32,744 bases of DNA from NCBI GenBank assembly GCA_947369165.1, contig CANBKJ010000031.1:1-32744 (forward strand), read 5' to 3'. The stretch's first letter is position 1; each line of letters opens with the position of its first letter. The notes under the pieces were generated by a model. That model did no database searches. It worked only from the letters and a program-made list of their open reading frames with translations, and was not told the origin of the DNA. A program made the position numbers and the translations under genes. Source of the DNA: an uncultured Lachnoclostridium sp. GTDB lineage: Bacteria; Bacillota; Clostridia; Lachnospirales; Lachnospiraceae. Shown piece by piece: positions 1 through 7,824 of the stretch.

Positions 1-705
1 TCAGAAATTATTATAGATTCTCCTCCTAAAAAAAGTTTTTATGTAGCAAAATTTCTAAATTATGCTTATCAAGAAACAACAATCAATTTGATATTGGATT
101 TATTTTTGGATGAATGGGAACTTTTAGGAAAATTATATCATCTTGCTTTTGGAAAGCATTTTGACTATAACGAAAAACTTTTAGTAGAACTTGTTAATAG
201 AAATAATTCTTTTTGGAGAGAGATTACACAAAAACTTCATGGTAATATACATAGAACATCATATGAGCATAAAGTATTTGAAAATATTTGGGAGATGGAT
301 AATTATCAGGAACTAATTCAAATTGCATATGAGAATATGTTGGGCGACTACTTTGGGTTTATGGTAGAAGATGAGAGGGCAGCGATTTTCGCTAATAGCA
401 AAGAAACTTCAGAATTTATAAAGGAGCGAAAAAAAGAATGGATAAAAGACTATATCGAAAAAAATATTGGAAATAGCAACAACCTCAAAATGATTTTTAG
501 TGTTATTGCAACATTTTTTGCATCAGACAGAATAGAGTTTTTGTTGGAATTGATGAATCATACAAAAGATATTAAGGTATTTAAGTCTATACCTTTGTTT
601 GCGAGTTCTTCATCTTGGAGTGGTAGTGAAGTGCCCCTTATTGAAAAAAAGATTGATTTTTTAAGCGATTTAATTACATCTTTTAAAGGGGCAAATTTTA
701 TTTAG
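1..705 (+). CDS. C-terminal part of an unrecognised accessory protein (5' end outside the window)
   Basis: The reading frame is open from the first base, so only the last 234 or so residues are present and the start lies to the left; the TTG at 88 is not needed as a start. I do not recognise the family. The visible part is rich in Lys, Glu, Phe and Ile and looks wholly helical, with no membrane segment or catalytic motif that I can name. Base use is much more AT-rich than the chromosomal genes further right, which fits a horizontally acquired cargo gene. It ends 20 bases before xis and shares its strand, so it sits at the integrase end of the element. It could be the helical C-terminal part of a large accessory (for example defence-type) protein, but that is a guess. 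Confidence 0.6.
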   Translation, partial: SEIIIDSPPKKSFYVAKFLNYAYQETTINLILDLFLDEWELLGKLYHLAFGKHFDYNEKLLVELVNRNNSFWREITQKLHGNIHRTSYEHKVFENIWEMDNYQELIQIAYENMLGDYFGFMVEDERAAIFANSKETSEFIKERKKEWIKDYIEKNIGNSNNLKMIFSVIATFFASDRIEFLLELMNHTKDIKVFKSIPLFASSSSWSGSEVPLIEKKIDFLSDLITSFKGANFI

Positions 706-725
706 CCATAAGGAGGTGCAATCTT

Positions 726-938
726 ATGGCAGGCAGAGAAATTACAGAAATTCCATTATGGAAAAAATACACATTGAGCGTAGAAGAAGCCTCAAAATAT
801 TTCCGTATCGGTCAGGCAAAGCTGCGCAGGCTTATCAATGAAAATGAGGAGGCTGACTTTATTCTGTGGAATGGGAACCGACCGCAGATAAAAAGAAAGC
901 AGTTTGAAGAATTTATTGACAAATTAAATGTAATATAG
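726..938 (+). CDS. xis: Tn916-type excisionase
   Basis: This 70-residue protein is the recombination directionality factor of a Tn916-like element: it binds the element ends and steers the integrase towards excision. The sequence follows the Tn916 Xis pattern closely: an [18 protein letters not shown] start, then [10 protein letters not shown], then [18 protein letters not shown], a winged-helix fold with the conserved NGNR turn. Length is the family's usual size. A strong ribosome site, AAGGAGGTG, lies at 709-717, eight bases before the ATG. It is followed 79 bases later by the integrase remnant, the standard xis-int order at the right end of such elements. The gene looks intact although its partner is broken. 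Confidence 0.93.
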   Translation: MAGREITEIPLWKKYTLSVEEASKYFRIGQAKLRRLINENEEADFILWNGNRPQIKRKQFEEFIDKLNVI

Positions 939-1017
939 GCATGGCGCAAAGAGTTTTAGTGCGGTATATTATTCTTATATCGTATTAGGGCTCTTTTTTA
1001 TGAAAGGGGCAGATACT

Positions 1018-2042
1018 ATGGCAGCAAAAAGAAAAGACAGCAGAGGCAGGGTTTTAAGAAAAGGGGAAGGACAGCGCAGTGACGGGCATTATATGTTCCG
1101 CTATACAGATTTATGCGCAACCGGAAATTTGCTAATATGCAGATTCAGGCAGTCAGGAAGACACATATCCTGGACTGTTATCAGGAAATGCTGGAGGACG
1201 GTGTAGGAGATGGAAGCATTACTTTAATGCACAAAGTTTTATCCGCTATGTTTAACCACGCATTATCTGAAGATTATATCCGCAGGAATTATGCCCATGG
1301 CTGTACAAAGGAACTTGGCATTTACAACAACAAAAGGGATGCACTTACACAGGCGCAGCAGGCAGAATTTTTGAAATTTATCAGGGAAAGCAAAGAATAC
1401 AGCCCTTATTACTGGATGTTTGAATTTTTCTTTGGGACGGGTGCGAGATGTGGGGAAACCATCGGTTTGACGTGGAAAAATGTGGATTTTAAGAATAAAT
1501 TCGTAAAGATAGACCATCAACTGCTTTATGAGCTGGATGAGGAGGGAAAGCGTAGATTCCAAATCTGTCCTCCAAAGACAATCAAAGGAATCCGTAAAAT
1601 TCCGCTGACAGAAAAGGCAGTACATGCCCTAAGAAAGCAGAAAGAGTATATGCTGAAACATGGGGTGATAGACAACCATACCGTAGATGGGCACAGTGGT
1701 TTTGTATTTTTAACGAAGAAATTCCAGTTGTGGAGTGTGGTACAGCTCGACATCATTCTTCATAAGATTGTGTATGATTACAATAGCATTGAGGTTGCGG
1801 CTGGCATACTGGAGGACAGGGAACCGGAATTACTGCCTAATATCACTGCACATATCCTGCGGCATACCGCCTGTACCAGAATGGCAGAGTCAGGAATGGA
1901 CCAGAGGACGTTGCAGGAGATTATGGGGCACAGCAACCTTGCAATTACCATGAAGGTGTACAACCATGTGGATGACAAACGTATGCGGGATGAGATTGAG
2001 AAATTTGATGAGAAGCGGAGCAGGGACAGCCGGGCGTCTTAA
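1018..2042 (+). pseudogene. int: Tn916-type tyrosine integrase, broken by internal deletion and frame change
   Basis: The first 31 codons from the ATG at 1018 (ribosome site GAAAGGGG at 1002-1009) encode the start of a Tn916-type Int arm-binding domain (RKDSRGRVLRKGEGQRSDG then HYMFRYTD). At about 1110 the sequence jumps, in another frame, into the core-binding domain (FANMQIQAVRKTHILDCYQ). About 60 residues that normally lie between are missing. The second frame (ATG at 1113, to 2042) keeps a complete catalytic domain: Arg in GTGARCGE, Lys in PPKTIKG, HxLRH in HILRHT, GHSN, and the nucleophile Tyr in MKVYNHV. A 309-residue product could be made from 1113 and might keep strand-transfer chemistry, but without arm-site binding the element is probably immobile. 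A sequencing or assembly error is less likely because a whole block is lost. Confidence 0.85.
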
Positions 2043-2052
2043 CCCGGCTTAT

Positions 2053-2107
2053 CGTACACAAATCCGTACACAAAAAATGTAACAAATTTACACAATTTTT
2101 ACACTAA
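2053..2107 (+). repeat. Row of TACAC-type direct repeats, candidate Int arm sites at the element end
   Basis: Just after the int stop, CGTACACAAA occurs at 2053-2062 and again at 2065-2074. Related TTTACACAA and TTTACACTA copies follow at about 2088-2096 and 2099-2107, with a weaker TGTAACAAA between them. Core TACAC positions 2055, 2067, 2089 and 2100 are spaced by roughly one or two helical turns in one orientation. Tn916-family integrases bind direct repeats just inside each end through their N-terminal domain, so this is the expected place for them. The exact element boundary cannot be fixed without an empty site. Confidence 0.5.
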
Positions 2108-2230
2108 ATGAATGAAAAAATATAAGATTTTATGAGAAGATAAGCACTTAAATCATTTCTGGAACATCTTAGAAATCCAGTATTTGCAAGGCTTTAACAA
2201 CTTTTGCAAAGAAATTCCAACCCTCTGAAT

Positions 2231-2256
2231 CTTACAAAACCGTAAGCCTCTGTAAG
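2231..2256. promoter_or_regulatory. Inverted repeat upstream of the ABC transporter operon, candidate operator
   Basis: CTTACA at 2231-2236 is mirrored by TGTAAG at 2251-2256, and an inner GTAAG lies at 2242-2246. The site is 65 bases before the transporter ATPase start. BceR-type response regulators bind inverted repeats in this position, so it may be the operator of the transporter. No matching -35/-10 pair is clear nearby, so the call is tentative. Confidence 0.3.
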
Positions 2257-2320
2257 AAAATTCGATGGAAAAATCTCATCATTTGCGGTATGCTCTGACT
2301 ATAGAAAGGAGCGATACACA

Positions 2321-3085
2321 ATGAGCACAATATTAAAACTTGAAAACGTAGAAAAATATTATGGAAACACTTCCAATCTCACAAAGGCGGTAGATCAGAT
2401 ATCCTTCGAGGTGGAGATGGGAGAATTTGTAGGCATCATGGGAGCCAGCGGTTCAGGAAAGACCACTCTGCTGAACTGCATCTCCACGATCGATAAAGTG
2501 ACCAGTGGCAGGATTTATGTGGAAGGAAAGGATATCACCACGATAAAAGGAAATGCCCTGAACCGTTTTCGGAGGGAAAAGCTTGGATTTATCTTTCAGG
2601 AATTTAATCTTTTAAATACGCTGACGGCATATGAAAACATTGCCCTGCCGCTGTCTATTCAAAATATGGCGCCATTAAAGATCGACGCTAAGATTAACGA
2701 GATTTCGGAGATACTTGGCATTAGTGATGTGATAAAAAAATATCCCTATCAGATGAGTGGAGGACAGAAGCAGAGGGTTGCGGCAGCGCGTGCTCTGATC
2801 ACTGACCCGGCGATGGTGCTGGCAGATGAGCCTACGGGGGCACTGGATTCCAGATCAGCCAGGAGCCTTCTGGAGAGTATGGAGGGGATGAACCAGAATT
2901 ACGATGCCACTATTCTCATGGTGACACACGATGCATTTGCGGCGAGCTTTGCCACACGGGTCATCTTTTTAAAAGACGGGCAGATCTTTAATGAGGTGAG
3001 AAAGGGATCGGATACGAGAAAAGAATTTTTTGATAAGATAATGGACGTTGTTACGCTGATGGGTGGTGATCTTAATGATTTTTAA
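2321..3085 (+). CDS. ABC transporter ATP-binding protein, BceA type
   Basis: This 254-residue protein is the nucleotide-binding subunit of a peptide-antibiotic sensing and detoxification transporter of the MacB/BceA group. Visible motifs are Walker A GASGSGKT (residues 41-48), the Q-loop in FIFQEFNLL, the signature SGGQKQR, Walker B VLADEPTGALD and the H-loop VTHD. The length is typical for BceA. A ribosome site AAAGGAG precedes the ATG by a few bases. The 3' end overlaps the permease start, so the two are translated as one unit. BceAB modules are usually controlled by a neighbouring BceRS pair; none is present in the window, and the integrative element ends about 200 bases upstream. Substrate cannot be told from sequence. 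Confidence 0.93.
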   Translation: MSTILKLENVEKYYGNTSNLTKAVDQISFEVEMGEFVGIMGASGSGKTTLLNCISTIDKVTSGRIYVEGKDITTIKGNALNRFRREKLGFIFQEFNLLNTLTAYENIALPLSIQNMAPLKIDAKINEISEILGISDVIKKYPYQMSGGQKQRVAAARALITDPAMVLADEPTGALDSRSARSLLESMEGMNQNYDATILMVTHDAFAASFATRVIFLKDGQIFNEVRKGSDTRKEFFDKIMDVVTLMGGDLNDF

Positions 3086-5063
3086 ACTGGCTTTTCGGAA
3101 TATGAAAAAAAGCATGTCGGACTATGCTGTATATTTCGTGACACTTATCATAGGTATTTCCGTGTTTTACGTATTTAATGCTATCTCAGACCAGACGGTA
3201 GTGACGAAAATATTTAAAAATGGATATGATATTATCGATTTGATGCGAACCACCCTTTCGACGGCGAGCGTGATCGTGTCGGTGGTACTGGCGTTTCTTA
3301 TCGTGTATGCCAGCAGTTTTCTCATGAAACGGAGGAAGAAAGAGTTTGGAATCTATATGCTCCTTGGCATGGGAAAGAAGAAAATAGCAGGTATTCTCAT
3401 GGCGGAGACTGTGATCATCGGGGTACTTTCCCTACTGGCTGGAATGGGAGCAGGTATTCTTTTATCCCAGGGGATGAGTATGCTGGTAGCAAAACTTTTT
3501 GAGGCGGATATGTCACAGTTTACCTTTGATGTGTCATGGGAAGCTCTTGGAAAGACCGTAATTTATTTTCTGATTATGTATGCACTGGTACTTTTGCTGG
3601 ATCTATTCGTAGTGGGCAAATCACGGCTGATTAATCTTTTAAATGCAGAGAAGAAGTCAGAAAAAAATATTGCCAAGAATCCATGGATCTGTCTGGTTGT
3701 ATTTGTAGCAGCGGCAGTGGTGCTTGGTCATGCGTACTGGATGGTGACGGCAAATGCTGAGCAGCTGACGGAGCAGAGTCAGGTATTGATGCAGATTGTA
3801 AAAGGAATCATAGCTACCTTTTTGATTTTCTGGTCGCTGTCTGGCCTTTTGATTTTTTTGTCAAAGATCAGAAAAAAGAGTTATCTGAGGGGGATCAATG
3901 CCTTTACGACAAAGGAGATCAGCAGCCGGGTAAATACAAACGTTTTTGCGGGGAGCATTATCTGTCTCCTGTTGTTTATAACAATTTGCATATTTTCCAC
4001 AAGTTTTTCGATTAACAAATCCATGAATGACAACCTCAAAACCCTTGTGCCGGCAGATGTAAATCTTATGTATACGTATGATCAGGGCCTTCCTTATGAC
4101 AGTGGAAAGCAGACCATTACCGAAAAACTACAGAACCAGGGAATAGATAGAAATTTGTTTAAAGATGTGGTAGAACTCACAGGTTTTGCTTACTATAGAT
4201 GGGATGAAAAGGAGAAAACGGGTAATGTTGACGGAGAAAATATCTTTGCAAATTCTGGTGTGATAAAACTAAGCGATTACAATAAAGTGGCGGAGCTTTA
4301 TGGACTAAAGCAGCACACACTGGCAGCGGATGAATATCTGGTAGTTTCAAATTATGATTATACACTGAAAATGTATAATGAACAATTTCTGCAAAAGGGC
4401 CATGTGATTCATCTGGGAGGAAGGGAATATCATCCCAAATATAAAGAGTGCCAGGATGGTTTTCTGGAGATGTCATCAAACCGTTCTGAGTTAGGTTTTA
4501 CCGTTGTTCCAGATGATATTCCGGCGGACGAAAATCTTCATCCGGAACGTATTTATTATATTGCGAATTATGATACAAGTAAAAAAAGTGTGGAGGAGAT
4601 GGATCAGCTCCTGAATAACAAAAAGATTCAGAAAAATATCTATGTATCTACCAGAACGGAGATACATCAGAGGAGTATCGGGCTTACCGCTCTGATCGTT
4701 TTTCTGGGCCTGTATCTGGGCATTATCTTTGTCCTTGCAAGTTTTGCCCTGCTCTCGCTCAAGGAACTGTCACAGGCAGCGGACAGTCGGGAGAAATATC
4801 GGATCTTACGCAGGATCGGAGTGGATGAGAGGATGATTCGCCACTCGCTGTTTCGGCAGAACTTGATCTTTTTCAGTACACCTCTTCTCCTTGCCATCAT
4901 ACATTCTATCTTTGGCATTCAGGTGAGCATATATATAATGGAGATATTTGGTAAAACAGGTCTGCTTTTTTCCATTGTAGCTACGTCGGTTGTACTTCTA
5001 GCAATCTATATCATTTATTTTACGATCACTTACCGCTGCAGCCGAAAAATTATAAATGAATAA
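3075..5063 (+). CDS. ABC transporter permease, BceB type (FtsX-like)
   Basis: This is the membrane subunit that pairs with the preceding ATPase. I chose the ATG at 3075 (MIFKLAFRNMKKSMSDY), which matches the usual BceB start, over the GTG at 3063; it overlaps the ATPase stop by 11 bases and gives 662 residues, the normal size. The layout is BceB-like: one N-terminal helix, FtsX-type helix bundles, a large extracellular domain of roughly 200 residues (about residues 310-530, the ligand-sensing part in known BceB proteins), then three C-terminal helices. It probably confers resistance to bacitracin-like, lantibiotic or defensin peptides that bind lipid II-cycle intermediates; that role comes from the family, not from a residue seen here. 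Confidence 0.9.
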   Translation: MIFKLAFRNMKKSMSDYAVYFVTLIIGISVFYVFNAISDQTVVTKIFKNGYDIIDLMRTTLSTASVIVSVVLAFLIVYASSFLMKRRKKEFGIYMLLGMGKKKIAGILMAETVIIGVLSLLAGMGAGILLSQGMSMLVAKLFEADMSQFTFDVSWEALGKTVIYFLIMYALVLLLDLFVVGKSRLINLLNAEKKSEKNIAKNPWICLVVFVAAAVVLGHAYWMVTANAEQLTEQSQVLMQIVKGIIATFLIFWSLSGLLIFLSKIRKKSYLRGINAFTTKEISSRVNTNVFAGSIICLLLFITICIFSTSFSINKSMNDNLKTLVPADVNLMYTYDQGLPYDSGKQTITEKLQNQGIDRNLFKDVVELTGFAYYRWDEKEKTGNVDGENIFANSGVIKLSDYNKVAELYGLKQHTLAADEYLVVSNYDYTLKMYNEQFLQKGHVIHLGGREYHPKYKECQDGFLEMSSNRSELGFTVVPDDIPADENLHPERIYYIANYDTSKKSVEEMDQLLNNKKIQKNIYVSTRTEIHQRSIGLTALIVFLGLYLGIIFVLASFALLSLKELSQAADSREKYRILRRIGVDERMIRHSLFRQNLIFFSTPLLLAIIHSIFGIQVSIYIMEIFGKTGLLFSIVATSVVLLAIYIIYFTITYRCSRKIINE

Positions 5064-5081
5064 AAAAATACAAACAAGTGT

Positions 5082-5110
5082 TTGATATTTCCGAACATAT
5101 GTGTTATAAT
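5082..5110 (+). promoter_or_regulatory. Sigma-A promoter with an embedded LexA-like box
   Basis: TTGATA (5082-5087), a 17-base spacer and TATAAT (5105-5110) form a near-perfect vegetative promoter for the radical SAM gene. The spacer holds CGAACATATGTGTT (5092-5105), which fits the Gram-positive LexA/DinR consensus CGAACRNRYGTTYC at 12 of 14 positions and ends on the -10 element. A repressor bound here would block RNA polymerase. This suggests SOS control of a DNA-repair-type operon. CCGAACA at 5091-5097 and TGTTCGG at 5124-5130 also form a wider inverted repeat. Confidence 0.6.
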
Positions 5111-5140
5111 AATATAAAACAGGTGTTCGGAGGTGGGACA

Positions 5141-6781
5141 ATGGAACTGACAGCGGATATTTTTTCAAAATTAGAGATCCTTTCGGACGCGGCGAAGTAT
5201 GATGTGGCATGTACTTCCAGCGGTTCCAGCCGCAGAGGAGTTAAGGGGTCCATGGGTAATGCTGTGGCTGCGGGACTCTGTCACTGCTTCTCTGCGGACG
5301 GAAGGTGTATCTCACTGTTAAAGATACTACTGACAAATGAATGTGTATATGACTGCAAATACTGTCTGAACCGTCTCTCCAATGACGTGCCCCGCGCTTC
5401 CTTTACCCCAGAGGAGGTAGCGGAACTCACCATTTCTTTTTATCGGCGAAATTATATCGAGGGCTTATTTTTGAGTTCTGGTATACGAAAGAACCCGGAT
5501 TTTACCATGGAGCAGATCTATCAGGCGGTGCATCTTCTGCGGGTTCAATACCGATTTAACGGATATATCCATGTCAAGGCCATTCCGGGGGCGGATCCCC
5601 TGCTGATCGAGAAGACGGGATGGCTGGTAGACAGAATGAGCGCGAATCTGGAACTGCCCACAGCAGATGGCTTGAGGTCACTGGCACCTCAGAAATCCAG
5701 GAAGACCATACTGACTCCTATGCGTCAGATTCAGATGGGGCGACGGGAGAGCCGGCTGCTGCTGGGAGGCAGCAGTGTGCCGGAACTGCCGGGAACTGGG
5801 GCAGGTGTACCAGGAACCGGAAAAAGTTTTTCACAGCGGGAAGCCCTGTCGGGAGATACCAGTGGGAAGCCAGGAGTGGGACAAAACTTAAGAGATGGTA
5901 GAAAAAGTTTTGCACAGCGGGAAGCCCTGTCGCAGGTAAATCAGAGTTTTGCCCTGCAGGAATTTCATCCGGATGCCAGTGGGAAGCCAGGAGTGGGACA
6001 AAACGAAAGAGACGATAAGAAAAGCTTTGCACAGTCAGAGGCCCTGCCGCAGGTAAATCAGAGTTTTGCCCTGCAGGAATTTCATCCGGATGCCAGTTTT
6101 GTGCCGGCGGGACAGAGCACGCAGATGATCGTGGGGGCGTCGGGAGAGAGCGACTATGAGATTGTACACATGGCGGAGGCGATGTACCGGAAGTTTGATC
6201 TAAAACGAGTTTTTTATTCAGCATTTGTCAATACAACGAAAGATCCGACGCTGCCGGAGGGAAGAGAAGGGCCGCCACTGCTTCGGGAGCACCGGCTCTA
6301 TCAGGCAGATTTCTTAATGAGGTTTTACCAGTTCCGGGCAGAAGAGATCATTTCAGCAGAAAATCCTTTTTTAAATGTTCATCTGGACCCGAAATGCAAC
6401 TGGGCGCTGAATCATTTGGAGTTTTTTCCGGTGGAGGTACAGACAGCGGATTACCATACGCTGCTTCGTATACCGGGAGTGGGCGTCAAATCAGCCAGGC
6501 GTATTATGGCGGCTAGACGGCTTGGAAGTGTGGATTACCAGGCGTTGAAAAAGTTTGGAGTGGTATTAAAACGGGCGATGTATTTTATCACCTGTGGCGG
6601 GAAGACGATGGTTCCCCTGCGCATGAACGAGGGCTTTATTTTGACTAATCTGTTGGGACTTAGAGAGAGGCTTCCGGCATCTGTCACTGGGGAAAATCGG
6701 TTTGAACAGATGTCACTTCTGGATCTGTATCCTGGTGCTGTGACAACCCCAGGAACACAGGAGGTGGGGAGATATGGATGA
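5141..6781 (+). CDS. Radical SAM protein of the UDG-linked DNA modification/repair type, with repeat insertion
   Basis: This belongs to the radical SAM family that occurs next to a DUF4130/uracil-DNA-glycosylase-like partner and is annotated as a putative DNA modification/repair protein. The ATG at 5141 follows CGGAGGTGG; upstream in-frame codons cover the promoter and are not used. The 4Fe-4S ligands are Cys68, Cys72 and Cys75 (CVYDCKYC). The C-terminal third has a helix-hairpin-helix DNA-binding motif (IPGVGVKSARRIM, from about residue 444). At 546 residues it is about 115 longer than I would expect. The excess is a repetitive block at residues 228-319, built of SFAQREALS/SFALQEFHPDAS/GKPGVGQ units and placed just before the conserved FVPAGQSTQMI strand. 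The frame stays open and flanking motifs are intact, so the protein is probably made. Confidence 0.88.
   Translation: MELTADIFSKLEILSDAAKYDVACTSSGSSRRGVKGSMGNAVAAGLCHCFSADGRCISLLKILLTNECVYDCKYCLNRLSNDVPRASFTPEEVAELTISFYRRNYIEGLFLSSGIRKNPDFTMEQIYQAVHLLRVQYRFNGYIHVKAIPGADPLLIEKTGWLVDRMSANLELPTADGLRSLAPQKSRKTILTPMRQIQMGRRESRLLLGGSSVPELPGTGAGVPGTGKSFSQREALSGDTSGKPGVGQNLRDGRKSFAQREALSQVNQSFALQEFHPDASGKPGVGQNERDDKKSFAQSEALPQVNQSFALQEFHPDASFVPAGQSTQMIVGASGESDYEIVHMAEAMYRKFDLKRVFYSAFVNTTKDPTLPEGREGPPLLREHRLYQADFLMRFYQFRAEEIISAENPFLNVHLDPKCNWALNHLEFFPVEVQTADYHTLLRIPGVGVKSARRIMAARRLGSVDYQALKKFGVVLKRAMYFITCGGKTMVPLRMNEGFILTNLLGLRERLPASVTGENRFEQMSLLDLYPGAVTTPGTQEVGRYG
5822..6097 (+). repeat. In-frame tandem repeats inside the radical SAM gene
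   Basis: Three copies start with codons for Lys-Ser-Phe at 5822, 5903 and 6020. Copy 2 (5903-6019, 117 bases) is complete, copy 1 (81 bases) lacks the middle part, and copy 3 (6020-6097) lacks the end and runs straight into conserved protein sequence. Within a unit, SFAQREALS and SFALQEFHPD look like diverged half-repeats, so the unit may itself have arisen by duplication. All lengths are multiples of three. CATCCGGATG and CTGCAG within the unit are DNA palindromes, and copy 2 has GTTTTG and CAAAAC near its ends. Confidence 0.85.
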
Positions 6782-7550
6782 GACATGGATCTATCTTTGC
6801 GATGATTCCCTGGATGGGATATTTACCGCGGTGTACCAGGCTTATAAGGAACGTCATCCTCACGCTTCCAACCGCATTCAGATCAGCGACAGGATGTACC
6901 ATCAGGAACTGTTTGCCAGATATATTCCGGTGGAGACCGACTATGAACGGGCAGAGAAGGTGGCAAGTACCCTGCGCAATAAGGCATCTGTCCCGGTCTA
7001 TGAATGGTTAAAAAAATGTTCTGTCTCTTATGATCCAGGAAAGGCGGATGGGATTTACCGCGGGATTATTCTGGCGCTGTACATGGGAGGGAAGGTAATG
7101 GATCACTTAACCCGGCCAGAGGTTCAATATCTGATGGAGCTGGAGCGCCATATTCTCAATGAGATACAGCATGAACTCCAGTTTCTCCGGTTTGAGGAAT
7201 TGGAAAACGGAGTTTTGTTTGGGAAAATCAATCCCAAGAATGCCGTCCTTCCTTATATGGCCGAGCATTTTGCAGATCGCTTTTCTGGAGAAAATTGGGT
7301 GATCGCCGATACGGTTCATCGGATGGTGCTCATCCACGAGAGCGGAAAGGGGTGCTCCCTGGCAGAGATATCGGACGTGGACTTAGAAGCATTGGAATTA
7401 AATGTCTCAGCCAGCGAAGAATTGTGGCAGAGACTGTGGAAGCGATTTGTGGACACCATCGCCATCAAGGAGAGGATCAATCCCAGACTGCAGATGCAGA
7501 TGCTTCCAAAACGGTTCCGAAAATACATGAAGGAAATGCAGGAACCTTAA
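6774..7550 (+). CDS. DUF4130 protein, partner of the radical SAM repair protein
   Basis: This 258-residue protein matches the 'probable DNA metabolism' family (DUF4130) that is encoded beside this radical SAM family; in many genomes it is fused to a uracil-DNA glycosylase-like domain, which is absent here. Recognisable pieces are the start TWIYLCDDSLDGIFTAVY, the middle GKVMDHLTRPEVQYLMELER, a PKNAVLPYMAEHFADRF segment and the end NPRLQMQMLPKRFRKYM. It overlaps the upstream gene by eight bases, so the two are one operon and are probably translationally coupled. The biochemical activity of the family is not established. Expression should follow the LexA-boxed promoter at 5082. Confidence 0.85.
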   Translation: MDETWIYLCDDSLDGIFTAVYQAYKERHPHASNRIQISDRMYHQELFARYIPVETDYERAEKVASTLRNKASVPVYEWLKKCSVSYDPGKADGIYRGIILALYMGGKVMDHLTRPEVQYLMELERHILNEIQHELQFLRFEELENGVLFGKINPKNAVLPYMAEHFADRFSGENWVIADTVHRMVLIHESGKGCSLAEISDVDLEALELNVSASEELWQRLWKRFVDTIAIKERINPRLQMQMLPKRFRKYMKEMQEP

Positions 7551-7633
7551 TGTATTGTATCAGGGATTTCCATAATTGGCCAGTGTCATTACACTGGTTT
7601 AAAAAAGGACTTGGGGGAAATATATTATTATTG

Positions 7634-7665
7634 AAAAGAAGAGTACAGATTCGTACTCTTCTTTT
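7634..7665 (+). terminator. Rho-independent terminator after the repair operon
   Basis: AAAAGAAGAGTAC (7634-7646) and GTACTCTTCTTTT (7653-7665) form a perfect 13-bp stem with a six-base loop. The T-rich end on one strand and A-rich start on the other would let it work in both directions. It closes the radical SAM/DUF4130 operon, about 85 bases after the last stop. Confidence 0.8.
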
Positions 7666-7745
7666 GTCTTTAAGTAAGTTCTAAATTATAGTACAGGTCT
7701 CATATCTTTCAGTATGGTTTTTCTCAACCGTCTACAAGGTGCTGG

Positions 7746-7786
7746 TTGAAAAAATTACCATTATGTGGTATATTTACCATAAAGTG
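7746..7786 (+). promoter_or_regulatory. Sigma-A promoter with direct-repeat operator for the ibrAB-like pair
   Basis: TTGAAA (7746-7751), a 17-base spacer and TATATT (7769-7774) make a vegetative promoter. Two direct repeats, TTACCATTATGTG (7755-7767) and TTACCATAAAGTG (7774-7786), identical at 11 of 13 positions and offset by 19 bases, flank and touch the -10. This arrangement fits a regulator bound as two units on one face of the helix; the ParB-like product downstream is one possible binder. Immediately upstream, an imperfect hairpin (about 7716-7753, arms ending in CAACC and GGTTG) overlaps the -35. Confidence 0.55.
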
Positions 7787-7824
7787 ACATAGGACAATAA
7801 ATACTAGAAGATGGGGGTAGGCAT

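Noticed and set aside
5822-6097. CRISPR-like array in the repeat block
   Set aside because: Units are in-frame coding repeats of unequal length without unique spacers of constant size.
5718-6224. Open minus-strand frame of 168 codons opposite the radical SAM repeats
   Set aside because: It arises because the repeats are in phase on both strands; it lacks a ribosome site, and the plus-strand protein has conserved motifs on both sides.
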